The translations under genes were made by a program, and so were the position numbers. Positions 6,033 through 11,508 of a stretch of DNA of 11,508 bases are shown here, piece after piece (position 1 is the stretch's first letter; the number at the start of each line of letters is the position of its first letter). Below the pieces are notes generated by a model. It was given only the letters and a program-made list of their open reading frames with translations, was not told the DNA's origin and did no database searches. The stretch is from an uncultured Lachnospiraceae bacterium (GTDB lineage Bacteria; Bacillota; Clostridia; Lachnospirales; Lachnospiraceae). The DNA lies in NCBI GenBank assembly GCA_902766845.1, contig CACXFD010000186.1:1-11508 (forward strand). The letters run 5' to 3'.

Positions 6033-6092
6033 TTTCCTCCTGAAAATGATTTGGCCTGTTATATTTTTCTTTTTTTGTTTTTTTACTTCAGA
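6033..6092 (-). promoter_or_regulatory. A-rich leader and strong ribosome binding site of the main shell gene
   Basis: In the minus-strand sense, the 60 bases between two BMC genes contain runs of seven, seven and five As (6048-6080) and then AGGAGG just before the ATG at 6027. Such a stretch is striking in this GC-rich genome. Unstructured A-rich leaders favour ribosome loading, so it probably boosts shell protein synthesis. TATAAC (6053-6058) resembles a -10 box, but I see no matching -35. Confidence 0.5.
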
Positions 6093-6446
6093 TCACTTCA
6101 GATTGCCCGAAAAAATCTTCGCGTTCTCTTCGTTGAACTTGATGCTCGGTTTGTTGATCTTCGCGAGCTCGCGCGTGCCTTCGTAGGGATTCTCGATGAT
6201 CTCGGTGATCACGACCTCCGGATCGTTGAACCGGAGCGCTCCCTCGCGGGCGGCCCGCAGCGCTTCTTTTACGTCGTCGATGCTTCCTTCAAACTTGACC
6301 TGAGCGGTCAGAGGGATGAAAGCGGAGGCGTCCTTGGGATTGATGGTGTCCACGCCCAGGATGCGGATGTTTCCGGCCTTGCAGGCCTTGTCCATCGCAT
6401 ACAGGCAGGCGCCGATGCCGGCGCATTCCAGAAACCCGATCGCCAA
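6093..6446 (-). CDS. Divergent BMC-domain shell protein with enlarged pore loop, TTG start
   Basis: This encodes 117 residues. The start codon is TTG at 6446, justified by an ideal AGGAGGTGA 6 bases upstream and by alignment of MAIGFLE with MAIGMIE of the canonical BMC-H. The BMC fold is seen in the opening strand, the helix after it, and KFEGSIDDVKEALRAARE. Compared with the canonical copies, the pore segment is longer by about 8 residues (DTINPKDASAFIP, 33-45). Three cysteines (C8, C14, C22) cluster in the first strand and helix, and about 25 residues extend the C-terminus. It may be a specialised pore or metal/redox-binding facet protein, but none of the residues is diagnostic. It begins 17 bases after the aldehyde dehydrogenase stop. 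Confidence 0.85.
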   Translation of the reverse strand: MAIGFLECAGIGACLYAMDKACKAGNIRILGVDTINPKDASAFIPLTAQVKFEGSIDDVKEALRAAREGALRFNDPEVVITEIIENPYEGTRELAKINKPSIKFNEENAKIFSGNLK

Positions 6447-6463
6447 AGCCCGTCACCTCCTCA

Positions 6464-7894
6464 TCAGATCACGCGCAGACCGCCGTCTGCGAGCACGCAC
6501 CGGCGCTTACGCGTAAAGCTGACCGCGTTCGTCAGGCCTTCACCGGTCGGTCCGGCGATGGTCAGCGTGATGTTGCCTTCGCCTCCGATGCCGTCGCCGC
6601 AGAGCGTCGAGCCGTTCTTGACGAAGATCGTGGTCTCGATGGCGCGGGAGAACTTCGTCATGCGGTCCACGTTCTTCGAATACATGCCCGCGGTATGGCG
6701 GTTCCCGTGTTCCGCGGCCACGGCCCGGTCCACGGCTTCATCGAAGTTCCTGCAGCGGACGATGGGCAGCACCGGCATCAGCTGCTCGCAGCCGACGTAC
6801 GGATGCTCGTTCGGGACCTCGGCGATCAGCAGGCGCGTGTTGTGGTGATCCGTGACGCCGATGGCTTCGAGGATGACCGACGCGTTCTTGCCGACCCACT
6901 TTTTGTTCGGGACCCATTCATTGCCCTTCTTCTGCAGGCACAGGTTCACGATCTGCTCCATCTGCAGGTTGTTCAGCAGATAGGCGCCCTCATCGACCAG
7001 GTCGAAGATCAGCTCGCTCGCGACCTCTTCCAGCACGAAGACTTCCTTTTCCGCGAAGCACATGATGCCGTTATCGAACGACGCGCCGCGGTAGAGCTCC
7101 TTGGCGGCTTTGCGGATGTCCGCGGTCTCATCCACCACGATGGGCGGATTGCCGGCGCCCGCGCCGATGGTCTTCTTTCCGCTGCTCAGCAGGGAGATGA
7201 CCATGGGCATGCCGCCGGTTCCGGCCATCAGCCGGATGTGCGGGCTCTTGGTCATGACCGTGACGTTCTCCATGGTGGGTTCCGGCGTGGTCACGACGAG
7301 GTTGCGGGGACCGCCCGCCTCCACGATGGCCTGATGGATCAGCTGCACCGAGTAGGCGCAGACCTTCTTGGCGCCCGGATGGACGTTGAAGACGACGGAG
7401 TTGCCGCCGCTGATCATGCTGATCGCGTTGTTATAGACCGTCGCGACCGGGTTGGTGGACGGGGTGATGGCCCCGATCACGCCGAACGGCGCATGCTCCT
7501 CGAGCATCAGGCCCGAGTCGCCGCTGATAGCGTCCGTGGTCAGGCATTCCGGACCGGGCGTATCCTTCAGCGTGGCGGTCAGCTTGACGATCTTGTCCTC
7601 CACGCGGCCCATGCCGGTCTCTTCCACGGCCATGCGCGCCAGCTCTTCGACGTGCTGCAGGCCGGTGCGGCGGATGTTCTCGACGATCCGCTTGCGGTCT
7701 GCCAGATTGTAGTTCTCATACCAGTCGCGCTGCGCCACGTGGGCGGCCTCGATGGCGTCCGATACGTTCTCAAAAACGCCGTCCCGGCCCTTTTCCGAAG
7801 CCGGAGCCTTGGCATACGCGGCGGCGCGGCTCTGATCCAGGTTCTTCATGACCTGTTCCACGATCGCCTGGATCTCCTGCGATGTAAATTCCAT
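6464..7894 (-). CDS. CoA-acylating aldehyde dehydrogenase, PduP-like, microcompartment-targeted
   Basis: This encodes 476 residues (Salmonella PduP is about 464). It oxidises an aldehyde with NAD+ and CoA to acyl-CoA; here the likely substrate is lactaldehyde released by the aldolase. Residues 2-20 (EFTSQEIQAIVEQVMKNLD) form an amphipathic helix like the PduP encapsulation peptide, followed by a linker to about residue 38. Further motifs are FGVIGAITPSTNP (136-148), GNSVVFNVHPGAKK (164-177), MAGTGG (223-228) and GAGAGNPP (244-251). The catalytic cysteine C279 lies in GIMCFAEKEV, the CoA-acylating PduP/EutE pattern. It starts 12 bases after the aldolase stop with a G-rich ribosome binding site. 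The product feeds PduL. Propionaldehyde as substrate is not excluded, but no diol dehydratase is present here. Confidence 0.94.
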   Translation of the reverse strand: MEFTSQEIQAIVEQVMKNLDQSRAAAYAKAPASEKGRDGVFENVSDAIEAAHVAQRDWYENYNLADRKRIVENIRRTGLQHVEELARMAVEETGMGRVEDKIVKLTATLKDTPGPECLTTDAISGDSGLMLEEHAPFGVIGAITPSTNPVATVYNNAISMISGGNSVVFNVHPGAKKVCAYSVQLIHQAIVEAGGPRNLVVTTPEPTMENVTVMTKSPHIRLMAGTGGMPMVISLLSSGKKTIGAGAGNPPIVVDETADIRKAAKELYRGASFDNGIMCFAEKEVFVLEEVASELIFDLVDEGAYLLNNLQMEQIVNLCLQKKGNEWVPNKKWVGKNASVILEAIGVTDHHNTRLLIAEVPNEHPYVGCEQLMPVLPIVRCRNFDEAVDRAVAAEHGNRHTAGMYSKNVDRMTKFSRAIETTIFVKNGSTLCGDGIGGEGNITLTIAGPTGEGLTNAVSFTRKRRCVLADGGLRVI

Positions 7895-7906
7895 AACTGT
7901 GCCCCC

Positions 7907-8866
7907 TTACTTCAGCTGCTGCGTCACGCGGCGGACCACCTCGGCGATGATCTCTTCCTTGGAACGGCCGTCCGGACGGGCCGGCGCGGGCGCCATGGCG
8001 GAAGCGGTGCAGCCGCAGCCCGCAGGCTGCATGCCTGCCGGATACACCATGCTGGTGGTACCGGGCAGGTTCGCGCCCTCTCCGACGGTCGGAGCCGGAC
8101 GATAGGCCGGCGCGGGCGCCGGAGCCTGGGTCTGGGCCTGAGCCTGGAAGGCGCCGGTCGGCTGGCTGCTCACGATATCCTGCATATTGGTGACGTTCAC
8201 GCGGCAGGGCGGAATGCCGCCGGCCGTGATGCCCATGTTCTTGCGGATCTCCAGCAGATCATCGATCTGGCCGCAGGACAATTCGTTCTGGCGTCCGATG
8301 ATGTTGTTGGTGTACATCGTGATGTTCGCGACGTATTCGACGGATTCCAGACGGTAGAACGCCTGATAGACGTCCTTGCCCCAGGTCAGCGCGCCGTGGT
8401 TCGCGAGCAGGCATCCGTTGTAGCTGTTGACGAACGGAGCGATCGAATCCGGCACGTCATAGGTGCCGGGCGTAGCGTAATGGGCGATCGGGATGGTGCC
8501 CAGGACCAGGATGGCCTCGGTCAGGATGGGCTGATCCAGAGGGATCCCGGCGATCGCGAAGGCCGTCGCCACCGGCGGGTGCGCGTGCGTCACGGCCATC
8601 AGCTCCGGATTCTCCTTATACACCCGCAGGTGCATCTTGAGTTCGGAGGAGGGTTTGGAACGGCCCAGCAGGACCTTTCCATCCAGGTCCACCTTCACGA
8701 GCATGTCCTGTGTCATGAAGCCCTTGGAGACACCGGTCGGTGTGGTCCAAAGGGCGTTGGGGCCCACCTTGCAGCTGATGTTTCCGTCATTCGCTGCCAC
8801 GAAGCCCCGGTCATACATGCGTTTGCCGACGTCAAGAATGGCTTTCTTGGCCTCGAAGTCCGTCAT
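7907..8866 (-). CDS. Class II aldolase (fuculose/rhamnulose-phosphate type) with C-terminal encapsulation helix
   Basis: This encodes 319 residues from the ATG at 8866. Zinc ligands E75, H94, H96 and H157 match FucA E73/H92/H94/H155 with a constant offset of two, and GNIS (28-31 region) fits the phosphate loop. The offset supports this start; a GTG at 8893 with AAGGA upstream would add nine residues. FucA-type enzymes cleave a ketose 1-phosphate to dihydroxyacetone phosphate and L-lactaldehyde. Beyond the catalytic domain a Pro/Ala/Gln-rich linker (about 240-300, including CGC) leads to SKEEIIAEVVRRVTQQLK (302-319), an amphipathic helix like C-terminal encapsulation peptides of aldolases in planctomycete-type microcompartments. 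The aldolase is therefore probably inside the shell and supplies the aldehyde there. It is the first gene of the operon. No kinase or isomerase for the sugar is in the window. Confidence 0.93.
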   Translation of the reverse strand: MTDFEAKKAILDVGKRMYDRGFVAANDGNISCKVGPNALWTTPTGVSKGFMTQDMLVKVDLDGKVLLGRSKPSSELKMHLRVYKENPELMAVTHAHPPVATAFAIAGIPLDQPILTEAILVLGTIPIAHYATPGTYDVPDSIAPFVNSYNGCLLANHGALTWGKDVYQAFYRLESVEYVANITMYTNNIIGRQNELSCGQIDDLLEIRKNMGITAGGIPPCRVNVTNMQDIVSSQPTGAFQAQAQTQAPAPAPAYRPAPTVGEGANLPGTTSMVYPAGMQPAGCGCTASAMAPAPARPDGRSKEEIIAEVVRRVTQQLK

Positions 8867-8984
8867 GTACTTCTGTCCCTGAACTGAAATCACCTTTGCT
8901 TCACTTCCTTTCTCAGACCCTGCGCGGACGAACGGTCCGTCCTGCCCTTCCGGGCGCAGGGGTCCCGCGTTTTGAGACTCTTCT
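8867..8984 (-). promoter_or_regulatory. 5' leader of the BMC operon with a bulged stem
   Basis: This is the untranslated region of about 118 nt from the predicted start of transcription to the aldolase ATG. GACCCCTGCGC (8954-8964) pairs with GCGCAGGGTC (8916-8925) apart from one bulged C, giving a 10-bp stem. Inside it GGACG/CGTCC (8938-8942 and 8926-8930) can form a 7-base-loop hairpin. No known riboswitch class is recognised and no U tract follows; it may stabilise the message. Confidence 0.5.
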
Positions 8985-8990
8985 GCGTGT

Positions 8991-9019
8991 AGTTTACCCG
9001 ATTTGTGTTGGATTGTCAA
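8991..9019 (-). promoter_or_regulatory. Promoter of the microcompartment operon
   Basis: Perfect TTGACA (9014-9019) and TAAACT (8991-8996) are spaced by 17 bases on the minus strand. Transcription would start near 8984. The promoter is divergent from that of the DeoR-family gene, with about 115 A/T-rich bases between the two -35 boxes, a typical place for shared operators. Confidence 0.75.
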
Positions 9020-9054
9020 TGCATTATTGCCATATTTCTGTTTTTTATTTTGGG

Positions 9055-9112
9055 TTTATGTTTGGTTTTATGTCCGTTTTTTTGGATTTTACACGGCTGT
9101 CTACGTTTAAAC
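9055..9112. promoter_or_regulatory. Candidate operators between the divergent promoters
   Basis: TTTATGT occurs twice with a 12-base offset (9055-9061 and 9067-9073), within related sequence (GGTTTATGTTTG, GGTTTTATGTCCG). The palindrome GTTTAAAC lies at 9105-9112. The position between the two promoters suits binding by the DeoR-family regulator, but no DeoR consensus can be confirmed from one locus. Confidence 0.35.
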
Positions 9113-9136
9113 CCACAAAAAAGATGGTTTCTCCGC

Positions 9137-9164
9137 TTTACATTTGAACAAAACGAGGTATAAT
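9137..9164 (+). promoter_or_regulatory. Promoter of the DeoR-family regulator gene
   Basis: TTTACA (9137-9142) and a perfect TATAAT (9159-9164) are separated by 16 bases. The start of transcription would be near 9171, leaving a leader of about 120 nt before the ATG at 9294. Confidence 0.75.
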
Positions 9165-9228
9165 AAAAAACAGAAAGCCACATTTTCAGTCTCAAACCCG
9201 CATTTTTCCGTGGTTTTCACATCGATCC

Positions 9229-9244
9229 GCAAAAGGTCTTTTGC
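9229..9244. promoter_or_regulatory. 7-bp inverted repeat in the regulator's leader, possible autoregulatory operator
   Basis: GCAAAAG and CTTTTGC are separated by only two bases, too tight for a good RNA hairpin loop with all pairs but well shaped as a dimeric DNA-binding site. It lies about 60 bases downstream of the predicted start of transcription, where a bound repressor could block its own gene. No second copy of this sequence was found near the BMC promoter. Confidence 0.3.
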
Positions 9245-9293
9245 CGAGAAGCGCGCATCCGAATATGCCGAATAGAAAAAGGAGGGCCTGGCC

Positions 9294-10058
9294 ATGCTGG
9301 CCGTTACGAGAAAGTCCCGGATCCGGGACAAGATACTGGAAAAAAAGAGCGTGACCGTCTCGGAGCTCTCGCAGGAGTTCTCGGTCACCGAAGAGACGAT
9401 ACGCCGGGACCTCAAGGCCCTGGAGGACGAGGGCTTCCTGACCCGCACCTACGGCGGCGCGTTCATTCAGGACGGCGTAGAAAACGAAGTGACGATGGAG
9501 CTGCGCGACACGATCTACGTGGACAGCAAGGAAGCCATCGCCCGCACCGCGCTGGGACTGATCCACAACGGCGACACGATCTTCCTTGACAGTTCCACCA
9601 CCGCGTACTGCATCGCCAAGGTCATCGCGGACATGAACCTGACCGTGCTGACCAATTCCTTGATGATCATCGACCTGCTCTCCAAGCACGAAAGCATCCG
9701 TCTGATCTCGATCGGGGGCCAGTATTCGCAGCGTGCCCGCGCGTTCGTGGGACGCGGCGCATCGCGCTCGCTCAACGACTATTACGTGGACAAGACCTTC
9801 ATGTCCTGCCGCTCCCTCTCGATGGAGCACGGCATCACCGACTCCAACGAAGACCTGGCCGTCGTGCGCCAGAAGCTCCTCGAACGCAGCAATTCGGTGT
9901 ACGTGATCGCGGACTTTTCGAAGTTCGACAAGACCTCGTTCATCAGCATCTGCCCGTTCACCGCTCTGACCGGCGTGATCACGGACAAGGCGCTGTCTCC
10001 GGAATGGCTGAATTTTCTTGAGGAGAACCACGTAAAAGCGTATCTGGCCGGCAAATGA
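9294..10058 (+). CDS. DeoR-family transcriptional regulator of the BMC operon
   Basis: This encodes 254 residues from the ATG at 9294, with AAGGAGG about 9 bases upstream. The N-terminal winged HTH spans about residues 5-58 and carries the family signature VTEETIRRDLKALEDEGFLTRTYGGA (31-56). The effector domain has the sugar-phosphate-isomerase-like fold pattern: GDTIFLDSSTTAY near 95, LTVLTNS, LISIGGQYS, and EDLAVVRQKLLERSNSVYVIADFSKFDKTSF in the last third. DeoR-family repressors usually release DNA on binding a phosphorylated sugar intermediate; here a 6-deoxyketose 1-phosphate or dihydroxyacetone phosphate would be a logical ligand (inference). It is transcribed away from the BMC operon and shares its upstream region, which strongly suggests it controls that operon. 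Confidence 0.94.
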   Translation: MLAVTRKSRIRDKILEKKSVTVSELSQEFSVTEETIRRDLKALEDEGFLTRTYGGAFIQDGVENEVTMELRDTIYVDSKEAIARTALGLIHNGDTIFLDSSTTAYCIAKVIADMNLTVLTNSLMIIDLLSKHESIRLISIGGQYSQRARAFVGRGASRSLNDYYVDKTFMSCRSLSMEHGITDSNEDLAVVRQKLLERSNSVYVIADFSKFDKTSFISICPFTALTGVITDKALSPEWLNFLEENHVKAYLAGK

Positions 10059-10059
10059 G

Positions 10060-10099
10060 CCGGACCGCGGGGCCGGGAGGCCGCGAAGCCGCGGGCCGG
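10060..10099 (+). repeat. GC-rich inverted repeat just after the regulator stop codon
   Basis: CCGGACCGCGG (10060-10070) and CCGCGGGCCGG (10089-10099) pair at 10 of 11 positions across an 18-base loop. It has no U tract and may protect the 3' end of the message or assist the terminator downstream. Confidence 0.6.
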
Positions 10100-10127
10100 A
10101 CACGTTCGTCCCGATAAGCGTCAAACA

Positions 10128-10163
10128 GAAGGGGGCAGCCGACGCCGTCGGCTGCCCCCCTTC
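10128..10163. terminator. Bidirectional hairpin terminator between convergent genes
   Basis: GGGGGCAGCCGAC (10131-10143) and GTCGGCTGCCCCC (10147-10159) form a perfect 13-bp stem with a 3-base loop, extended by GAA/TTC after one bulged C. Pyrimidine-rich but not pure U stretches follow on both strands (TTCTTCTGTCC on plus, TTCTGTTT on minus). It separates the regulator gene from the convergent ECF transporter gene. Confidence 0.85.
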
Positions 10164-10180
10164 TTCTGTCCTCTTCCGTC

Positions 10181-10714
10181 TCACTTCCCGCTGCCGCGGA
10201 CCGTCTGCCGCAGGACCCGGATCAGCGGGGGCAGCAGGATAGCAAACGCGGCCGCGCGCACCACGCAGATCAGAAGGCGCAGCGCGAGCGCGCCGGTCAC
10301 GATCCCCGGGAAAAAGTATCCGTAGATCCTGCTGTCCGCATAGACCGTGAACGTGTTCAGGGCCGTGATCAGCAGCTCGCAGGCCAAAATGATCCCGATG
10401 TACTGCCGCTGCGCCAGTTCGAACCGCTGCTTCCCGGCGTACCATCCGGCGAGGGCTCCGCACAGGATGTACGGCAGGATCCAGAGCGGCGTGGTAACGC
10501 TGAACCCATAGCGCAGCATCTGATAGATGAAGGTCCCGATGCCCCCGATGGCCATGCCGTCCACCGGTCCGAACATCAGCGCGCCGATCAGGACCGGGAC
10601 GCTCTCGAACGTGACCTTGACGTTGACAAAGTCCAGCGACAGGGCGCCGAGCACCGCGCACATCGCGCAGAACACCGCGTCCAGCGCCAGCTGGCGCGTG
10701 GTGAGCTTTTTCAT
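10181..10714 (-). CDS. folT: ECF transporter substrate-binding (S) component, folate family (FolT)
   Basis: This encodes 177 residues from the ATG at 10714, with AAAGGAG 9 bases upstream. It is a small integral membrane protein with five to six hydrophobic segments, beginning KLTTRQLALDAVFCAMCAVLG, followed by a Gly/Pro-rich segment (FGPVDGMAIGGIGTFIYQML) typical of ECF S components. Such proteins bind a vitamin and work with a shared EcfA/EcfT module encoded elsewhere. The tetrahydrofolate riboswitch directly upstream makes folate the likely substrate. It has no visible link to the BMC operon, from which it is separated by the convergent regulator gene and a terminator. Confidence 0.88.
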   Translation of the reverse strand: MKKLTTRQLALDAVFCAMCAVLGALSLDFVNVKVTFESVPVLIGALMFGPVDGMAIGGIGTFIYQMLRYGFSVTTPLWILPYILCGALAGWYAGKQRFELAQRQYIGIILACELLITALNTFTVYADSRIYGYFFPGIVTGALALRLLICVVRAAAFAILLPPLIRVLRQTVRGSGK

Positions 10715-10723
10715 CGCAAAAGA

Positions 10724-10753
10724 CTCCTTTCATGGCAGTTGCCACAAAAGGAG
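10724..10753 (-). promoter_or_regulatory. Ribosome-binding-site-sequestering hairpin of folT
   Basis: CTCCTTT (10747-10753) is exactly complementary to the folT ribosome binding site AAAGGAG (10724-10730). Between them UGUGGC and GCCAUG continue the helix through two G-U pairs to a 4-base loop (AACT), giving a 13-bp hairpin. The preceding bases can instead form GAGCC/GGCTC or CCACG/CGTGG hairpins that compete for parts of this region or of the riboswitch P1 stem, so this is the likely translational expression platform. Confidence 0.75.
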
Positions 10754-10773
10754 CCTTTCCACGGCTCTCTCGT

Positions 10774-10873
10774 GGCAGCGGACGCGGAGACGGCACCGCA
10801 GCATGTGTCATGCTTTCGTCCGGCGGCAACTTCCCATCCGCCGGCACTTGACGCGCCGAATCCTACTCTGCCC
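10774..10873 (-). promoter_or_regulatory. Tetrahydrofolate (THF) riboswitch
   Basis: The minus-strand RNA from 10873 begins GGCAGAGUAGG and ends CGCUGCC at 10774, closing P1 (GGCAG/CUGCC). P2 is GGAUUCGGC against GCCGUCUCC with an internal loop. P3 is CCGGCGG/CCGCCGG around AUGGGAAGUUG, and P4 is GCAUG/CAUGC with loop ACA. The conserved single-stranded pieces AAGUG before P3, GGGA in its loop, CGAA after it and UGCGGUG after P4 match the THF riboswitch as I remember it (for example from Eubacterium siraeum). It lies just upstream of a folate-type ECF transporter gene, its usual partner. Ligand binding normally lowers expression. Confidence 0.9.
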
Positions 10874-10891
10874 AAGCGTTATTCTGTTTTG

Positions 10892-10920
10892 ATTATACGT
10901 TATTTTCCCCGGCCGCGCAA
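10892..10920 (-). promoter_or_regulatory. Promoter of folT
   Basis: A perfect TATAAT (10892-10897) with a weak -35 TTGCGC (10915-10920) 17 bases away. Transcription would start near 10885, about 12 bases before the riboswitch. Confidence 0.65.
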
Positions 10921-10926
10921 GGGGAT

Positions 10927-11024
10927 GTTCAAAATGCCCGGCCGCCCGTGAATACATGCCTCACGGATCCGAAGTGCGGACAGGACTTGACGTTCAATGC
11001 GCCCGGCCGCCCGCGAACACGTGC
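10927..11024. repeat. Degenerate direct repeat of the 3' end of the YczE-like gene
   Basis: Bases 10927-10959 match 10992-11024 at 27 of 33 positions without gaps. The second copy is the true end of the YczE-like gene (HVFAGGRAH and stop). In the same frame the first copy reads HVFTGGRAF and stop. The similarity continues upstream in the CGCACTTCG segment after a shift of about 8 bases, which disrupts the frame. The extra bases form a CCGTGA/TCACGG hairpin (10946-10951/10961-10966). Confidence 0.7.
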
Positions 11025-11508
11025 AGCGAAGTGCGCAGATCCTGGTGCCGGACGCGCGTCGCGTCAAAGCGGACCGTGCGAAACGCCAGCTGCATGACCG
11101 GTCCGGTCCCGAACGCGCAGATCAGCGTGCCCGGGCCCACCGGGCCGCCCAAAAGCCAGCCGGTCAGCGTGGCGGTCCCAAGCAGCAGGATGCTGACGAG
11201 GCCGATCGGCAGAGCCTTCAGCCGTTTGGCGAGACCCACCAGCAGGGTGTCCCGCGGGCCGCAGCCCAGCGAGGCGATCATATATGTATACTGTGTATAG
11301 GCGATGATGACCAGGCCGATCCCCATCATCAGGACCGCGCCGGGCATCGTCTGAGGGACCGGCACGATCCCGAGCCGGTCAAACAGGTCCACGGACTTTC
11401 CGACCACGAACGAATCGATCAGCATCGCGATCCCGATCGGCTCCCTCATCAGCACGTCGATCAGCAGGATCGTCAGCGACACCGCGATCGACGCGGTCCC
11501 GTACAGGA
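10994..11508 (-). CDS. YczE/YitT-like integral membrane protein, 5' end outside window
   Basis: The frame is open to the right edge, so the N-terminus is missing; about 171 residues are visible. At least four long hydrophobic segments are seen: around VSLTILLIDVLM, PGAVLMMGIGLVIIAY, IGLVSILLLGTATLTGWLLGG and PGTLICAFGTGPVMQLAF. The loop YMIASLGCGPRDTLLVGLAKRL resembles the GxGPWD-type loop of YczE/YyaS-family membrane proteins, whose function is not established. The stop codon lies about 280 bases before folT, which has its own promoter. There is no evident tie to the microcompartment genes. Confidence 0.75.
   Translation of the reverse strand, partial: LYGTASIAVSLTILLIDVLMREPIGIAMLIDSFVVGKSVDLFDRLGIVPVPQTMPGAVLMMGIGLVIIAYTQYTYMIASLGCGPRDTLLVGLAKRLKALPIGLVSILLLGTATLTGWLLGGPVGPGTLICAFGTGPVMQLAFRTVRFDATRVRHQDLRTSLHVFAGGRAH

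Noticed and set aside
1459..8866. Interpretation as a classical propanediol-utilisation (PDU) or ethanolamine (EUT) operon.
   Set aside because: There are no diol dehydratase, ammonia-lyase, reactivase or cobalamin genes, and the class II aldolase with an encapsulation helix points to aldehyde supply from a sugar phosphate.
6695..8887. A 730-codon open frame on the plus strand, the longest in the window.
   Set aside because: It is antisense to the well-supported aldehyde dehydrogenase and aldolase genes. Its product is an His/Asp/Arg-rich mixture with no recognisable domain, as expected from a GC-rich antisense frame.
8867..9019. An N-terminal extension of the aldolase up to 9019, or a GTG start at 8893.
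   Set aside because: The longer form would begin upstream of the predicted transcription start and read through the promoter. The metal-ligand offset from FucA favours 8866; the GTG at 8893 remains a minor possibility.
9192..10847. A 551-codon minus-strand open frame spanning the regulator and folT.
   Set aside because: It runs antisense through the DeoR-family gene, across the terminator and out of frame through folT and its riboswitch, with no domain of its own.
1..11508. CRISPR arrays, insertion sequences, tRNA or rRNA genes.
   Set aside because: No regularly spaced repeats, transposase-like frames, terminal inverted repeats with target duplications, or tRNA/rRNA signatures were seen on either strand.

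Overview
This GC-rich window (roughly 60-65% G+C by eye) looks like a chromosomal segment of a Bacillota bacterium, most likely a clostridium. The clues are an energy-coupling-factor (ECF) vitamin transporter gene under a tetrahydrofolate riboswitch, strong AGGAGG-type ribosome binding sites, a DeoR-family regulator and a YczE-like membrane protein. The taxonomy is inference.

The core (about 1459-8866, minus strand) is a ten-gene bacterial microcompartment (BMC) operon. In transcription order it encodes a class II (fuculose/rhamnulose-phosphate type) aldolase, a PduP-like CoA-acylating aldehyde dehydrogenase, four single-domain BMC-H shell proteins, a PduL phosphotransacylase, a EutN/CcmL-type BMC-P vertex protein, a CoA-disulfide-reductase/NADH-oxidase-like flavoprotein and an FucO-like iron alcohol dehydrogenase. 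The aldolase, aldehyde dehydrogenase and PduL carry short amphipathic helices that look like encapsulation peptides. There is no diol dehydratase, glycyl-radical enzyme or BMC-T gene here. The layout fits a microcompartment that takes lactaldehyde from a 6-deoxyhexose phosphate, oxidises part of it to an acyl-CoA and then an acyl phosphate, and reduces part to 1,2-propanediol to recycle NADH. A divergent DeoR-family regulator (9294-10058, plus) shares the promoter region and is the obvious controller.

Downstream of the operon, past a hairpin terminator, lie a ParA-type ATPase (558-1343) and an overlapping small Lys/Ala/Pro-rich protein (185-571) whose last residues include a Trp. Together they look like an McdA/McdB-type system that would distribute the compartments over the nucleoid. 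This is the most interesting part of the window.

At the left edge, a strong minus-strand promoter and a structured leader (5-141) drive something outside the window. At the right, past a bidirectional hairpin terminator, a FolT-like ECF S component is preceded by a well-formed THF riboswitch with a ribosome-binding-site-sequestering hairpin. A YczE-like membrane protein gene runs off the right edge, and a degenerate copy of its 3' end lies just downstream of it.
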